This document shows positions 18,924 through 28,688 of a stretch of DNA of 64,000 bases, piece by piece. Made by a program: the position numbers and the translations under genes. The notes beneath the pieces are model-generated. The model saw only the letters and a program-made list of their open reading frames with translations, was not told the DNA's origin and did not search any database. The DNA lies in contig JAUNAB010000007.1 in the NCBI GenBank assembly GCA_030527795.1, positions 1-64,000 of the forward strand. The letters run 5' to 3'. This DNA comes from Pasteurellaceae bacterium. GTDB taxonomy: Bacteria; Pseudomonadota; Gammaproteobacteria; Enterobacterales; Pasteurellaceae. Position 1 is the stretch's first letter, and the number at the start of each line of letters is the position of its first letter.

Positions 18924-19091
18924 TTATGCCTGAAAATGTGTGGCAAGTATAGCAATAAAATTTACGCTTGATTATCGGAGTAAAACTCTTTAACCTTATG
19001 AGAAAATTTCATCAATAAAAAAATACGCTGATTTTTGACCGCGGTTTTGCCGCTTTGAGTGGTAACCCTTAGCACAACAATGGAGCGGATT

Positions 19092-19979
19092 ATGGCGGAA
19101 AATTTAAATGATTTACGCGGCTTTTTGTTAGTCGCCCAAACAGGCAGCTTTACTAAAGCGGGTGCACAATTAGGCGTGTCGCAATCTGCCCTAAGCCATA
19201 GTATTAAGGGGCTAGAAACGAGTTTAGGCATAAAATTATTGCAACGCACCACAAGAAGCATTTCCACCACGGAAGCGGGCGAACAGCTGTTTCAACGATT
19301 GCAACCACTTTTTACTCAATTAAATGATGAGCTAAACGCCCTAGGGCAATTTAGTGGCAAACTCAAAGGGCAACTTAAAATTAATGGTACAGAACATGCA
19401 TTTTTGTGGTTATGGCATAAATTTCAACATTTTATGCAGCATTATCCAGATGTGCAGTTAGAATTGATTTCTGAAACACGTTTTACCGATATTGTGAGCG
19501 AAAAATACGATGCGGGCATTCGTTTAGGCGATGATGTAGAAAAAGATATGATTGCAATGCGTATTTCGCCAGATATGCAAATGTGCGTTATTACCAGCCC
19601 CGATTATCTCTCACGCCAGGGTACGCCCAAAACTCCCTTTGAATTAGAATCCCATTCAATGGCTGCGGTGCGTTTGCCCACGTCGGGTGGATTATTAAAT
19701 TGGGACTTTCGCGATCCCGTGAGCCGAAAAGTCATCAAAATAGCACCACACGGACAATTCATTTGTAATGCTAGTCGCCACCCATTGAATTACGCATTAG
19801 GCGGATTAGGTTTAGCTTGGTTACCACGTGCAATGGTAGAGCAGGAACTCAACACAGGCTCGCTGATTGAGGTGTTAACCGATTGGGCAATCTGCTATGA
19901 CGGCTATCATTTATATTACCCAAGCCGTCGTGCCGATTTGCCCATTTTTCAAGCCTTAATCACTAGCCTAAAAGAATGA
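19092..19979 (+). CDS. LysR-family transcriptional regulator
   Basis: A 295-residue regulator. The N-terminal winged helix (residues 1-65) carries the family pattern LRGFLLVAQTGSFTKAG, LGVSQSALSHSIKGLE and LLQRTTRSISTTEAG; an effector-binding domain follows from about 90. I chose ATG 19092, preceded by GGAGCGG; the frame opens at 19059 without a better site. It is transcribed away from the redox cluster, so it very likely controls those genes, as do its relatives beside aldo/keto reductases. Effector unknown. Confidence 0.92.
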   Translation: MAENLNDLRGFLLVAQTGSFTKAGAQLGVSQSALSHSIKGLETSLGIKLLQRTTRSISTTEAGEQLFQRLQPLFTQLNDELNALGQFSGKLKGQLKINGTEHAFLWLWHKFQHFMQHYPDVQLELISETRFTDIVSEKYDAGIRLGDDVEKDMIAMRISPDMQMCVITSPDYLSRQGTPKTPFELESHSMAAVRLPTSGGLLNWDFRDPVSRKVIKIAPHGQFICNASRHPLNYALGGLGLAWLPRAMVEQELNTGSLIEVLTDWAICYDGYHLYYPSRRADLPIFQALITSLKE

Positions 19980-19983
19980 GCGT

Positions 19984-20019
19984 ACCGCGGTCAAATTCAG
20001 CGATTTTTTTGACCGCGGT
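19984..20019 (+). terminator. Inverted ACCGCGGT pair after the LysR gene
   Basis: ACCGCGGTCAAA faces TTTGACCGCGGT with 36 bp outer length, five bases after the LysR stop; T-rich inner and outer sequence. Probable terminator before ribF. Confidence 0.75.
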
Positions 20020-20088
20020 TTGATACCTTTAATCTCAAGCAATTTATGCGTATAATAGCCCCATTCTTTGTTGATTAACGGATTTTTT

Positions 20089-21021
20089 ATGCAACTCATT
20101 CGCGGTTGGAAAAATATTCCCCCCAATTTCAGCGGTTGTGCACTCACAATCGGCAATTTTGATGGGGTACATTTAGGACATCAAGCAATTTTACTACATC
20201 TACGAGCCAAAGCAGATGAATTAGGTTTACCAATGGCGGTATTACTGTTTGAACCGCAACCTCGCGAATTTTTTCAAGGGCAAAACGCCCCCGCTCGTTT
20301 AATGCGATTACGCGATAAATTTGAATTATTTTCCCAATTCGGCGTAGATTATTTGATTTGCATCCGCTTTAATCAAGCCTTTTCCACACAACGTGCTGAG
20401 CAATTTATTCTCAATGGCTTAGTGAATAAACTGCACATTAAATTCTTAAGCATTGGCGATGATTTCCGTTTTGGCGCTGAACGCCAAGGCGATTTTGCTA
20501 TGTTACAACAATTTGGCAAACAATATGGCTTTACCGTGGAAGACAACCATTCCTTTTGCCAAAACGCCTTGCGTGTGAGTAGCACTGCTATCCGCCAAGC
20601 ATTAGCCGATGGCAATTTAACCCAAGCAGAGCAATTACTTGGGCATCCTTATTCAATCATCGGTAAAGTGATACACGGCAATAAACTTGGGCGGACAATC
20701 GGTTTTCCCACCGCAAATATTCGTTTGCAACGTCAAGTTAATCCGATTCAAGGCGTATATGCCGTTAAGGTACAACTGCCAACGGGTGAGCTTGTCAATG
20801 GAGTGGCGAATGTCGGCAAACGCCCGACAGTAAACGGGGTAAAACAATTATTAGAAGTGCATTTATTTGATTTTGAACGCCATTTATACGGGCAAAATCT
20901 AAGTGTGATTTTTTGCCATAAACTGCGTGATGAAATGAAATTTCCTTCACTTGAGGCATTAAAAGCGCAAATTGCACAAGATGCACAAGATGCACGTTTC
21001 TTTTTTCAACAAAAAGGATAA
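20089..21021 (+). CDS. ribF: Bifunctional riboflavin kinase / FAD synthetase
   Basis: A 310-residue enzyme making FMN and then FAD from riboflavin. The N-terminal FMN adenylyltransferase domain has TIGNFDGVHLGHQ near residue 17 (HxGH nucleotidyl-transfer motif) and VSSTAIRQALADG near 165. The C-terminal kinase domain has GNKLGRTIGFPTANI near 205 and GVYAVKVQLP. I start at ATG 20089 (MQLIRGW). It heads ribF-ileS-lspA-ispH, an order conserved in gamma-Proteobacteria. No FMN riboswitch was seen upstream. Confidence 0.97.
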   Translation: MQLIRGWKNIPPNFSGCALTIGNFDGVHLGHQAILLHLRAKADELGLPMAVLLFEPQPREFFQGQNAPARLMRLRDKFELFSQFGVDYLICIRFNQAFSTQRAEQFILNGLVNKLHIKFLSIGDDFRFGAERQGDFAMLQQFGKQYGFTVEDNHSFCQNALRVSSTAIRQALADGNLTQAEQLLGHPYSIIGKVIHGNKLGRTIGFPTANIRLQRQVNPIQGVYAVKVQLPTGELVNGVANVGKRPTVNGVKQLLEVHLFDFERHLYGQNLSVIFCHKLRDEMKFPSLEALKAQIAQDAQDARFFFQQKG

Positions 21022-21095
21022 CTTTTCCTTTAAATTATCCCCAAAACAAGCTATAACTAATCGATTTTAAATTTTATATAAGATGGAATAATACA

Positions 21096-23915
21096 ATGTC
21101 AGAAACTGTTGATTACAAAAATACTCTTAATCTGCCTGAAACAGGTTTCCCAATGCGTGGCGATCTGGCGAAACGCGAACCTGCGATGTTAAAAAATTGG
21201 TACGATAAACAGCTTTACCAAAAAATTCGTCAATTTGCCAAGGGTAAGAAATCCTTTATTTTACACGATGGGCCTCCTTACGCAAACGGCTCGATTCATA
21301 TTGGACACGCAGTCAACAAAATTCTCAAAGACATTATTATTAAATCCAAAACGGCGTTGGGATTTGACAGCCCATATATTCCTGGCTGGGATTGCCACGG
21401 CTTACCGATTGAATTAAAAGTAGAGGGTTTAGTCGGCAAACCCAATCAAAAAATCAGTGCGGCAGAATTCCGCCAAGAATGTCGCAACTATGCTCAACAA
21501 CAAGTTGAGGGGCAAAAAAAAGATTTTATCCGTTTAGGTGTGTTAGGCGATTGGGATCACCCCTATTTGACCATGGATTTTGATACCGAAGCGAACATTA
21601 TTCGTGCTTTTGGTAAAGCCGTTGAAAACGGGCATTTATACAAGGGTTCAAAACCTGTGCATTGGTGCTTAGATTGTGCATCATCATTGGCTGAAGCAGA
21701 AGTGGAATACGAAGATAAAACCTCGCCATCAATCTATGTCAAATTCCCTGCGGTAGATGAAACCGCGGTCAAAAAAGCCTTTGTTTTTGAAAATGGGGAA
21801 GGGTCAGGCAACATTTCCGCGGTCATTTGGACAACCACCCCTTGGACTATTCCATCTAACCGTGCGATTGCCATCAATCCAGAATTAAACTATCAATTAG
21901 TGCAATTTGGCGACGAACGTGTAATTTTAGCTGCTGATTTAGTTGAGTCGGTTGCCAAAGCCGTTGGCGTAGAAAACTATCGAGTGTTAGCACAGGACAA
22001 AGGCGATAAATTAGAATTGCTACGCTTTAATCACCCGTTCTATGATTTTGATGTGCCGTTTATTTTTGGCGACCACGTTACCACCGATGGCGGAACAGGT
22101 TTAGTGCATACCGCACCCGATCACGGTCAAGACGACTATATCGTTTCACGCAAATACCATATTGAAATGGCAGGGCTTATCGGCAATGACGGCAAATTTA
22201 ACAGCAATGTGCCATTCTTTGCGGGCAAAGGCGTCTTTGAAAGCAATGATTTAGTAATAGAAAAACTCAAAGAAGTGGGGAATTTACTCAAAGTAGAAAA
22301 AATTCGCCATAGTTATCCACATTGCTGGCGACACAAAACCCCGATTATTTTCCGTGCTACACCACAATGGTTTATCGGAATGGAAACCCAAGGTTTACGC
22401 CAAAATGCCTTAAACGAAATCAAACAAGTTCGTTGGATTCCTGATTGGGGACAAGCTCGTATTGAGAAAATGGTAGAAAATCGTCCAGACTGGTGTATTT
22501 CTCGCCAACGGACGTGGGGCGTGCCTGTGGCATTATTTATCCATAAAGAAACCGAACAATTACACCCACGTACCGTTGAATTAGTGGAAGAAGTTGCCAA
22601 ATTGGTTGAGAAAAATGGTATCCAAGCTTGGTGGGATCTTGATCCTAAAACCTTGCTTGGCGATGAGGCGGTCAATTATACCAAAGTGCCGGACACCCTT
22701 GATGTGTGGTTTGACTCTGGATCAACCTATTATTCTGTGGTGAAAGCCCGTCCTGAATTTAATGGCAAAGACGCAGATATGTATTTGGAAGGTTCGGATC
22801 AACACCGCGGTTGGTTTATGTCATCGTTAATGCTTTCAACGGCAACGGATAATAAAGCCCCGTATAAACAAGTATTAACCCACGGGTTTACCGTTGATGG
22901 TCAAGGGCGGAAAATGTCTAAATCCATTGGTAACATTGTGACCCCACAAGAAGTGATGGACAAATTTGGGGGAGATATTTTACGTTTATGGGTGGCTAGC
23001 ACCGATTACACAGGTGAGATGACCGTTTCTGATGAAATTTTAAAACGTGCTGCCGATTCTTATCGCCGTATTCGTAACACTGCACGATTCCTATTAGCAA
23101 ATCTAAATGGTTTTGATCCTGTGCGTGATATGGTTAAACCAGAAGAGATGATTTCACTTGATCGCTGGGCGGTAGATTGTGCATTGCAAGCACAAAATGA
23201 AATCAAAGTTGCCTATGATAACTACCAATTCCATAGTGTTGTACAACGCATTATGAAATTCTGTTCGGTAGAAATGGGGTCATTCTATTTAGATATCATC
23301 AAAGACCGCCAATATACTACGAAAGCGGATAGCCTTGCACGCCGTAGCTGTCAAACAGCGTTATGGAATATTTCTGAAGCCTTGGTACGTTGGATTGCAC
23401 CAATTTTATCCTTTACCGCGGACGAAATTTGGCACTATATTCCTGGCGAGCGTGGCGAATTTGTCTTTACTGAAGAATTCTACACTGGATTATTTGCCCT
23501 TGACGCTAACGCAGAATTAGATGATGCCTATTGGCAACAAATTCTGGTGGCACGTAATGAAATCAACCGTGTTCTTGAACAAGCTCGTAACGACAAAACC
23601 ATCGGTGCTGCATTAGAAGCGGAATTAACATTGTACGCTGATGAACATTATGCGAACTTATTAAATAAACTAAAAGATGAGCTACGCTTTGTGTTAATCA
23701 CGTCAAAAGTGGATGTCAAACCGTTGGCACAAGCGGATGTGCCTGAAGGTGAACTCAAAGGATTAGCCGTGAAAGTGGTTCGTTCCACTGGTGCTAAATG
23801 CCCACGTTGCTGGCATTATTCTCACACCATTGGGCAAAATCCTGCTCACCCAGCTTTATGTGCACGTTGTATTGAAAATGTGGTGGGTAACGGCGAAATC
23901 CGACACTTTGCATAA
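21096..23915 (+). CDS. ileS: Isoleucyl-tRNA synthetase
   Basis: A 939-residue class I aminoacyl-tRNA synthetase. The HIGH motif is at 68-71 ([15 protein letters not shown]) and KMSKS near 605 ([10 protein letters not shown]); the editing domain between them has [10 protein letters not shown]; a C-terminal Zn finger has CPRCW and CARCIENV. Length matches E. coli IleS. It contains two exact ACCGCGGT motifs in its coding sequence (21762, encoding Thr-Ala-Val-Lys-Lys, and 22804). Separated from lspA by a paired-motif terminator and a second hairpin. Confidence 0.98.
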   Translation: MSETVDYKNTLNLPETGFPMRGDLAKREPAMLKNWYDKQLYQKIRQFAKGKKSFILHDGPPYANGSIHIGHAVNKILKDIIIKSKTALGFDSPYIPGWDCHGLPIELKVEGLVGKPNQKISAAEFRQECRNYAQQQVEGQKKDFIRLGVLGDWDHPYLTMDFDTEANIIRAFGKAVENGHLYKGSKPVHWCLDCASSLAEAEVEYEDKTSPSIYVKFPAVDETAVKKAFVFENGEGSGNISAVIWTTTPWTIPSNRAIAINPELNYQLVQFGDERVILAADLVESVAKAVGVENYRVLAQDKGDKLELLRFNHPFYDFDVPFIFGDHVTTDGGTGLVHTAPDHGQDDYIVSRKYHIEMAGLIGNDGKFNSNVPFFAGKGVFESNDLVIEKLKEVGNLLKVEKIRHSYPHCWRHKTPIIFRATPQWFIGMETQGLRQNALNEIKQVRWIPDWGQARIEKMVENRPDWCISRQRTWGVPVALFIHKETEQLHPRTVELVEEVAKLVEKNGIQAWWDLDPKTLLGDEAVNYTKVPDTLDVWFDSGSTYYSVVKARPEFNGKDADMYLEGSDQHRGWFMSSLMLSTATDNKAPYKQVLTHGFTVDGQGRKMSKSIGNIVTPQEVMDKFGGDILRLWVASTDYTGEMTVSDEILKRAADSYRRIRNTARFLLANLNGFDPVRDMVKPEEMISLDRWAVDCALQAQNEIKVAYDNYQFHSVVQRIMKFCSVEMGSFYLDIIKDRQYTTKADSLARRSCQTALWNISEALVRWIAPILSFTADEIWHYIPGERGEFVFTEEFYTGLFALDANAELDDAYWQQILVARNEINRVLEQARNDKTIGAALEAELTLYADEHYANLLNKLKDELRFVLITSKVDVKPLAQADVPEGELKGLAVKVVRSTGAKCPRCWHYSHTIGQNPAHPALCARCIENVVGNGEIRHFA

Positions 23916-23922
23916 TGCCAAA

Positions 23923-23960
23923 ACCGCGGTCAAAAAAACGACTGAAATTTTGACCGCGGT
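23923..23960 (+). terminator. Inverted ACCGCGGT pair between ileS and lspA
   Basis: ACCGCGGTCAAAA pairs with TTTTGACCGCGGT; outer length 38 bp, seven bases after the ileS stop. The inner part repeats the CAAAAAAACG block found in the pairs at 10673 and 41885. Confidence 0.78.
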
Positions 23961-23974
23961 ATTTGATACGATTC

Positions 23975-24000
23975 ATAGGGTGAGATAAATCTCACCCTAT
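23975..24000 (+). promoter_or_regulatory. Perfect 12-bp hairpin just upstream of lspA
   Basis: ATAGGGTGAGAT and ATCTCACCCTAT are exact inverses separated by AA, ending 22 bases before the lspA start and followed by the GAAGGA ribosome site. It lacks a T-tail, so it is not a standard terminator; it may be an operator or a leader hairpin. Confidence 0.45.
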
Positions 24001-24022
24001 CACTATTTCTGAAGGACATTTT

Positions 24023-24511
24023 ATGAGCAAGCAAAAATCAGGGCTGATATTTTTATGGTTAAGTGCCTTCGCCTTTGTGCTTGATTTATTCACTAAATAT
24101 TTAGTGGTACAACATTTTGAGCTGTATGAAAGCATCAACGTAATGCCACTATTTAACCTTACCTATGTGCGTAACACGGGGGCAGCATTTAGTTTTCTGG
24201 CGGATAACACAGGATGGCAAAAGTATTTTTTCATCGTATTAGCACTGGGCATTTCAGCGCTATTAGTTAATTTACTCCGTACTAATTCCGTAGAGAAAAA
24301 GCTGCAAAATTCTGCTTATGCTTTCATTATTGGCGGTGCGTTAGCCAATATGGTTGATCGAGCTTACAACGGTGCGGTAGTGGATTTTTTTGATTTTTAT
24401 TGGGATATTTATCATTATCCCGTTTTTAATGTGGCGGATATTGCCATTTGTGTGGGTGCGGCATTGCTCGCGTTAGATGCCGTGAAAAATGGCAACAAAA
24501 AAGAGAGTTAA
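24023..24511 (+). CDS. lspA: Lipoprotein signal peptidase (SPase II)
   Basis: A 162-residue inner-membrane aspartyl protease with four transmembrane helices that cleaves prolipoproteins before the lipid-modified Cys. The catalytic Asp pair is visible in [18 protein letters not shown] near residue 115 and FNVADIAIC near 140, and the conserved NTGAAFSF segment near 53. GAAGGA precedes the ATG. Its clients in the window include LptM and the lipoprotein at 41188. It is followed by ispH two bases after the stop. Confidence 0.97.
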   Translation: MSKQKSGLIFLWLSAFAFVLDLFTKYLVVQHFELYESINVMPLFNLTYVRNTGAAFSFLADNTGWQKYFFIVLALGISALLVNLLRTNSVEKKLQNSAYAFIIGGALANMVDRAYNGAVVDFFDFYWDIYHYPVFNVADIAICVGAALLALDAVKNGNKKES

Positions 24512-24513
24512 TA

Positions 24514-25458
24514 ATGAAGATTATTTTAGCCAATCCACGCGGATTTTGTGCAGGCGTGGATCGTGCGATTAGCATCGTAGAATTAGCCTTGGAAATTCAC
24601 GGTGCGCCAATTTATGTGCGTCACGAAGTGGTACATAATCGCTTTGTCGTCAATGGCTTACGTGAGCGTGGTGCCATTTTTGTGGAAGAATTAGACGAAG
24701 TGCCTGATGGTGCTATCGTGATTTTCTCCGCACACGGCGTATCCCAAGCCGTACGTCAAGAAGCCAAAGCACGCAATTTAAAAGTGTTTGATGCCACTTG
24801 TCCATTGGTGACCAAAGTACATATGCAAGTTGCACGTGCCAGTAAAAAAGGCACTAAAGCAATTTTAATTGGGCATCAAGGGCATCCTGAAGTACAAGGC
24901 ACAATGGGACAATATAATAACGCAGAAGGGGGAATTTTCTTAGTTGAAGATGTGGCAGATATTGCAAAGTTGCCTCTGCGTGACGACGATGAGTTAACAT
25001 TTATGACTCAAACGACCTTATCCATTGATGATACCGCCGAAGTGATCGAAGCGTTAAAACAAAAATATCCTGCCATTCAAGGTCCACGTAAAAACGATAT
25101 TTGCTACGCCACCACCAATCGTCAACACGCCGTACGCGAATTGGCACAGCAATCAGATTTAGTCTTAGTGGTGGGTTCTAAAAACTCGTCAAATTCTAAT
25201 CGTTTAGCTGAATTAGCATCCAGAATGGGCGTATTAGCAAAACTTATCGATGATGCGGATGATATCGATCCTAGTTGGCTTAACAATGTCAACACCATTG
25301 GTATGACCGCGGGCGCATCTGCCCCAGAAGTGTTGGTTCAATCGGTAATTAGCCGTTTGAAAGAATTAGGCGTTACCGAAGTAACCGAATTGGAAGGCTG
25401 CGAAGAAAATACGGTTTTTGAAGTGCCTCGCGAATTACGCATCACTGAAGTGAATTAA
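24514..25458 (+). CDS. ispH: 4-hydroxy-3-methylbut-2-enyl diphosphate reductase
   Basis: A 314-residue iron-sulfur enzyme for the last step of the MEP isoprenoid pathway, giving IPP and DMAPP from HMBPP. The three cluster Cys are seen in [11 protein letters not shown] (Cys12), [10 protein letters not shown] (near 96) and [10 protein letters not shown] (near 197); the active-site TTLSIDD and NSSNSNRL segments are also present. The ATG at 24514 follows the lspA stop by two bases; the longer open frame from 24448 overlaps lspA and is rejected. Confidence 0.98.
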   Translation: MKIILANPRGFCAGVDRAISIVELALEIHGAPIYVRHEVVHNRFVVNGLRERGAIFVEELDEVPDGAIVIFSAHGVSQAVRQEAKARNLKVFDATCPLVTKVHMQVARASKKGTKAILIGHQGHPEVQGTMGQYNNAEGGIFLVEDVADIAKLPLRDDDELTFMTQTTLSIDDTAEVIEALKQKYPAIQGPRKNDICYATTNRQHAVRELAQQSDLVLVVGSKNSSNSNRLAELASRMGVLAKLIDDADDIDPSWLNNVNTIGMTAGASAPEVLVQSVISRLKELGVTEVTELEGCEENTVFEVPRELRITEVN

Positions 25459-25469
25459 TTTCTCAGAAA

Positions 25470-25491
25470 TTTTACGATCATCATCCCAAAA
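25470..25491 (+). promoter_or_regulatory. Possible CRP-S (Sxy-dependent) site upstream of comEA
   Basis: TTTTACGATC-AT-CATCCCAAAA resembles the CRP-S form (TGCGA-N6-TCGCA) used by Pasteurellaceae competence genes: TACGA-N6-TCCCA has the C at position 6 but one mismatch per half-site. Its centre is about 60 bp upstream of a plausible start point after CATAAT (25528-25533), the class I CRP position. An ACCGCGGTCAAAAA motif overlaps its last base. Confidence 0.5.
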
Positions 25492-25585
25492 CCGCGGTCA
25501 AAAATTTGCCTGTTTTTTTGTCAAATCCATAATAGACCTGTTGAATAATCAACGGGTTTATTAAAACAAAAAAATAGGAGAAAAT

Positions 25586-25945
25586 ATGAAACGCAACAAG
25601 ATATTCGGTGCTTGTTGGCTAATATTAAGTAGTTTAGCAATCAATACAAGTGCGTTTGCTCAAGAGCCAAACCAAACACAAACAGACAAAGCCAATGCAG
25701 TGGTTATCAGTCAAGCAAAACCTTCACCAAATGATACTCACGCCCTTTCCGCTAAAATCAATATCAATACTGCTAATGCCAGTGAAATAAAACAAGCTTT
25801 AGTTGGAATTGGTGCGAAGAAAGCGGAAGCCATTATTCAATATCGTGAGAAGCACGGAGCATTTACCGCACCAGAACAATTATTAGAAGTACAGGGTATT
25901 GGGAAGGCGACTTTAGAACGTAATCTTGATCGTTTTGAGTTATAA
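25586..25945 (+). CDS. comEA: ComEA-family competence protein (periplasmic DNA-binding helix-hairpin-helix)
   Basis: A 119-residue exported protein: signal peptide (about residues 1-25, ending TSAFA), a Gln/Asn/Thr-rich linker, then two helix-hairpin-helix motifs (INTANASEIKQALVGIGAKK and LLEVQGIGKATLERNL). In naturally transformable bacteria this type binds incoming duplex DNA in the periplasm and ratchets it across the outer membrane. The H. influenzae counterpart is ComE1, in the Sxy/CRP-S regulon. TAGGAGAAAA provides a strong ribosome site. Its presence implies competence capacity, relevant to the uptake-like motif spread over the window. Confidence 0.9.
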   Translation: MKRNKIFGACWLILSSLAINTSAFAQEPNQTQTDKANAVVISQAKPSPNDTHALSAKININTANASEIKQALVGIGAKKAEAIIQYREKHGAFTAPEQLLEVQGIGKATLERNLDRFEL

Positions 25946-25953
25946 ATCACAAA

Positions 25954-25985
25954 TAACAAGGTGGAATGATTATTCCACCTTGTTA
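25954..25985. terminator. Hairpin between convergent comEA and alaA
   Basis: TAACAAGGTGGAAT pairs perfectly with ATTCCACCTTGTTA around GATT. T-tracts are weak on both sides, but the position between convergent stops (25945 and 25994) suggests a shared terminator. Confidence 0.65.
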
Positions 25986-25993
25986 CCTGATAT

Positions 25994-27208
25994 TTATTGC
26001 GAATAATTTTGCAAGAAGCGCGAGAATTTATTTAATGCTTCTTCAATTTGATGCACATAAGGCAATGTAACTAAACGGAAATGGTCTGGTGCGTGCCAGT
26101 TAAAACCGCGACCATGTACAAGTAAGACTTTTTCTTGCAACAATAAATCAAAGACCATTTTTTCATCATTGTGAATATTAAAACGTTTAATATCAATTTT
26201 AGGGAACATATATAACGCCCCTTTTGGTTTCACACAACTAATCCCTGGAATTTGAGTTAATAATTCATAGGCTTTATTACGTTGTTCAAGCAAACGACCA
26301 CCAGGCAAAATCAGTTCATTAATGCTTTGATAGCCACCTAACGCGGTTTGAATCGCGTGTTGCATCGGATGATTCGCACATAAACGCATTGAAGCCAACA
26401 TATCCAAGCCTTCAATATAGCCTTTTGCTTTATTTTTTGGCCCCGTTAAAATCATCCAACCTTGGCGGAAACCACACACACGATAAGCCTTAGATAACCC
26501 ATTAAACGTCACTGTTAATACATCAGGGGCAAGTGCTGCGATATGATGATGAACCGCATCATCATATAAAATTTTATCGTAAATCTCATCAGCATAAATA
26601 ATTAATTGATGTTCACGGGCAATCTCAACAATTTGCTCAAGCAACTCTTTACTATAAACCGCACCCGTTGGGTTATTTGGGTTAATAATCACAATCCCTT
26701 TGGTTCGTGAAGTTACTTTTGCTTTAATATCTTCAATTGACGGAAACCAATCAGCCTCTTCATCGCAAAGATAATGCACCGCTTTACCACCCGAAAGCGT
26801 GACTGCCGCAGTCCATAATGGATAATCAGGCATCGGCACTAACACTTCATCGCCATCATTTAACAAGGCTTGCATTGACGCGGTAATCAGCTCTGATACA
26901 CCGTTACCAATATACACATCATTAACTGTTGCACCGTGAATGCCTTTAGATTGATAATATTGCACAACCGCTTTACGTGCAGAATAAATCCCTTTTGAAT
27001 CACAATAACCCTGTGCCGAAGGCAAATTTCGGATCACATCAACTAAAATCTCATCAGGTGCTTCAAAACCGAAAGGGGCGGGGTTACCAATATTGAGTTT
27101 CAGAATTTTATGCCCTTCTTCTTCGAGGCGTAAAGCTTCTTTATGCACAGGTCCACGAATATCGTAACAGACGTGTTCTAATTTATCTGATTTCGGAAAG
27201 CGTTCCAT
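25994..27208 (-). CDS. alaA: Alanine-synthesising aminotransferase AlaA
   Basis: A 404-residue PLP-dependent class I/II aminotransferase, transferring amino groups to pyruvate from glutamate. The PLP lysine lies in FNGLSKAYRVCGFRQGW near residue 240; NPNNPTGAVY near 175 and YADEIYDKILYD near 207 are family hallmarks. The opening (KLEHVCYDIRGPV) and length match E. coli AlaA (YfbQ). Single gene on the minus strand, divergent from menF. Confidence 0.93.
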   Translation of the reverse strand: MERFPKSDKLEHVCYDIRGPVHKEALRLEEEGHKILKLNIGNPAPFGFEAPDEILVDVIRNLPSAQGYCDSKGIYSARKAVVQYYQSKGIHGATVNDVYIGNGVSELITASMQALLNDGDEVLVPMPDYPLWTAAVTLSGGKAVHYLCDEEADWFPSIEDIKAKVTSRTKGIVIINPNNPTGAVYSKELLEQIVEIAREHQLIIYADEIYDKILYDDAVHHHIAALAPDVLTVTFNGLSKAYRVCGFRQGWMILTGPKNKAKGYIEGLDMLASMRLCANHPMQHAIQTALGGYQSINELILPGGRLLEQRNKAYELLTQIPGISCVKPKGALYMFPKIDIKRFNIHNDEKMVFDLLLQEKVLLVHGRGFNWHAPDHFRLVTLPYVHQIEEALNKFSRFLQNYSQ

Positions 27209-27371
27209 TAAATTGTCCTTGCTAAATAAAATTGTCGAGTGAATTTGCTTTCGCGTAGCAAAAGTTATTCCACACTTTACCCCTATTTTAGAGAGAATAA
27301 AAGATTTACTAAAAAATTATTTTGAATTGTTGTAAAATAACGCCTATTTTTACTCAACTTTAACAGGAACA

Positions 27372-28670
27372 ATGGATAATCTGTATGACTTGCAAGCTCA
27401 GCTATTAGCTTTGCTTAATACACATCACAGCCCCCCAACTCAAGCTATTACCGCACTACAAGCGCAGGTCGCAGAAAACGATTTCTATGGCTTGGCTTGG
27501 TTGAAAGCACAGACAGATTATCCGCAATGCTATTTAACCCTGCGTGATAACAGCAATACGATTATTGCGATTGGCGAAGTACGCCGTTTTGACACATTAG
27601 CTACCGCACAACAATTCTGCTCGCAACAGCAATTACCGTTGGTTGGTGGGCTAACCTTTAATCGTGAATGTGAATTTATCCTCCCTCGTTTACTGCTACA
27701 GCAACGGCAAGGAAAATTATACACCTCGCTATTTATTGATAATCACGCGGATTGGCATTCAGAAAAAACCGCGGTTTTAGCCTGTTTAAAAACGCTGCCA
27801 TTTTCAACCGCGGTAACACCACTTTCGCAACGTATTCGCTTGCTTGGACAAAAAGCGGATCAAACACAATGGTGCCAGTGGGTAAACAACGCATTGCACG
27901 CGATTGAACAAGGCACATTTAGCAAAGTAGTGCTAGCAAATGAAACGGTTTTTGCCACAGATAACCCCATCAATGCCAAGGATTTCTTAGCAGAAAGCCA
28001 AGATTATCATCACGATTGCTACCATTTTTTATGGGCAACAAAACCTAATCAAGCTTTTGTAGGGTCAACCCCTGAGCGATTATTTGCCCGCGATCACAAC
28101 CAGCTTTATACCGAAGCACTCGCAGGCACCGTATTAATTGGCGATGACCATTCAGATAATTTGAATCTATGCCAACAGCAAGGTAAATGGTTATTGCAAG
28201 ATCAAAAGAACATTTACGAAAATGAACTCGTTGCCAAGGGAATTTGTCAAAATCTCGCCCCGTTTAGTCAGCAAATTCAAGTCGGGGAAATTTACCTACG
28301 CCCACAACGGAAAGTGCAACATTTACAACGGGATATTCAGGTTGAACTCAATACTAACAGCCAAGACCAAGATTGCTTAAATGCTATTCATCCTAGTGCC
28401 GCTGTATCAGGATTGCCACGAGAAGCCGCAATGGCTTTTCTAAAAAACAATGAAAATTTTGACCGCGGTTGGTATGCAGGGACACTTGGTATAATGCAAC
28501 CTGAGCAATCTGAATTTTGTGTGACGATTCGCTCTGCCGTCATTGATACAGATAAAATTTCTGTTTTTGCAGGTGCAGGGATTGTTGCAGGCTCAATTCC
28601 CCTGTTAGAATGGCAAGAAATTGAACGCAAAGCCGCAGGGCTTGTTTCGTTATTACAACAAATCAAATAA
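27372..28670 (+). CDS. menF: Menaquinone-specific isochorismate synthase
   Basis: A 432-residue chorismate-binding enzyme converting chorismate to isochorismate, the entry to menaquinone synthesis. The family pattern is visible in the C-terminal half: FSKVVLANETVF, HFLWATKPNQAFVGSTPERL, TEALAGTV, NELVAKGI and PREAAMAFL, ending with AGAGIVAGSIPLLEWQEIERK. The N-terminal domain is variable, as usual. Three exact ACCGCGGT motifs are in the gene (27768, 27807, 28462). menD follows 18 bp later. Confidence 0.93.
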   Translation: MDNLYDLQAQLLALLNTHHSPPTQAITALQAQVAENDFYGLAWLKAQTDYPQCYLTLRDNSNTIIAIGEVRRFDTLATAQQFCSQQQLPLVGGLTFNRECEFILPRLLLQQRQGKLYTSLFIDNHADWHSEKTAVLACLKTLPFSTAVTPLSQRIRLLGQKADQTQWCQWVNNALHAIEQGTFSKVVLANETVFATDNPINAKDFLAESQDYHHDCYHFLWATKPNQAFVGSTPERLFARDHNQLYTEALAGTVLIGDDHSDNLNLCQQQGKWLLQDQKNIYENELVAKGICQNLAPFSQQIQVGEIYLRPQRKVQHLQRDIQVELNTNSQDQDCLNAIHPSAAVSGLPREAAMAFLKNNENFDRGWYAGTLGIMQPEQSEFCVTIRSAVIDTDKISVFAGAGIVAGSIPLLEWQEIERKAAGLVSLLQQIK

Positions 28671-28688
28671 GAAAGAACGGAGAATATT

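Noticed and set aside
20020-20088. FMN riboswitch upstream of ribF
   Set aside because: The leader is under 70 bases after the terminator pair and lacks any recognisable RFN element.
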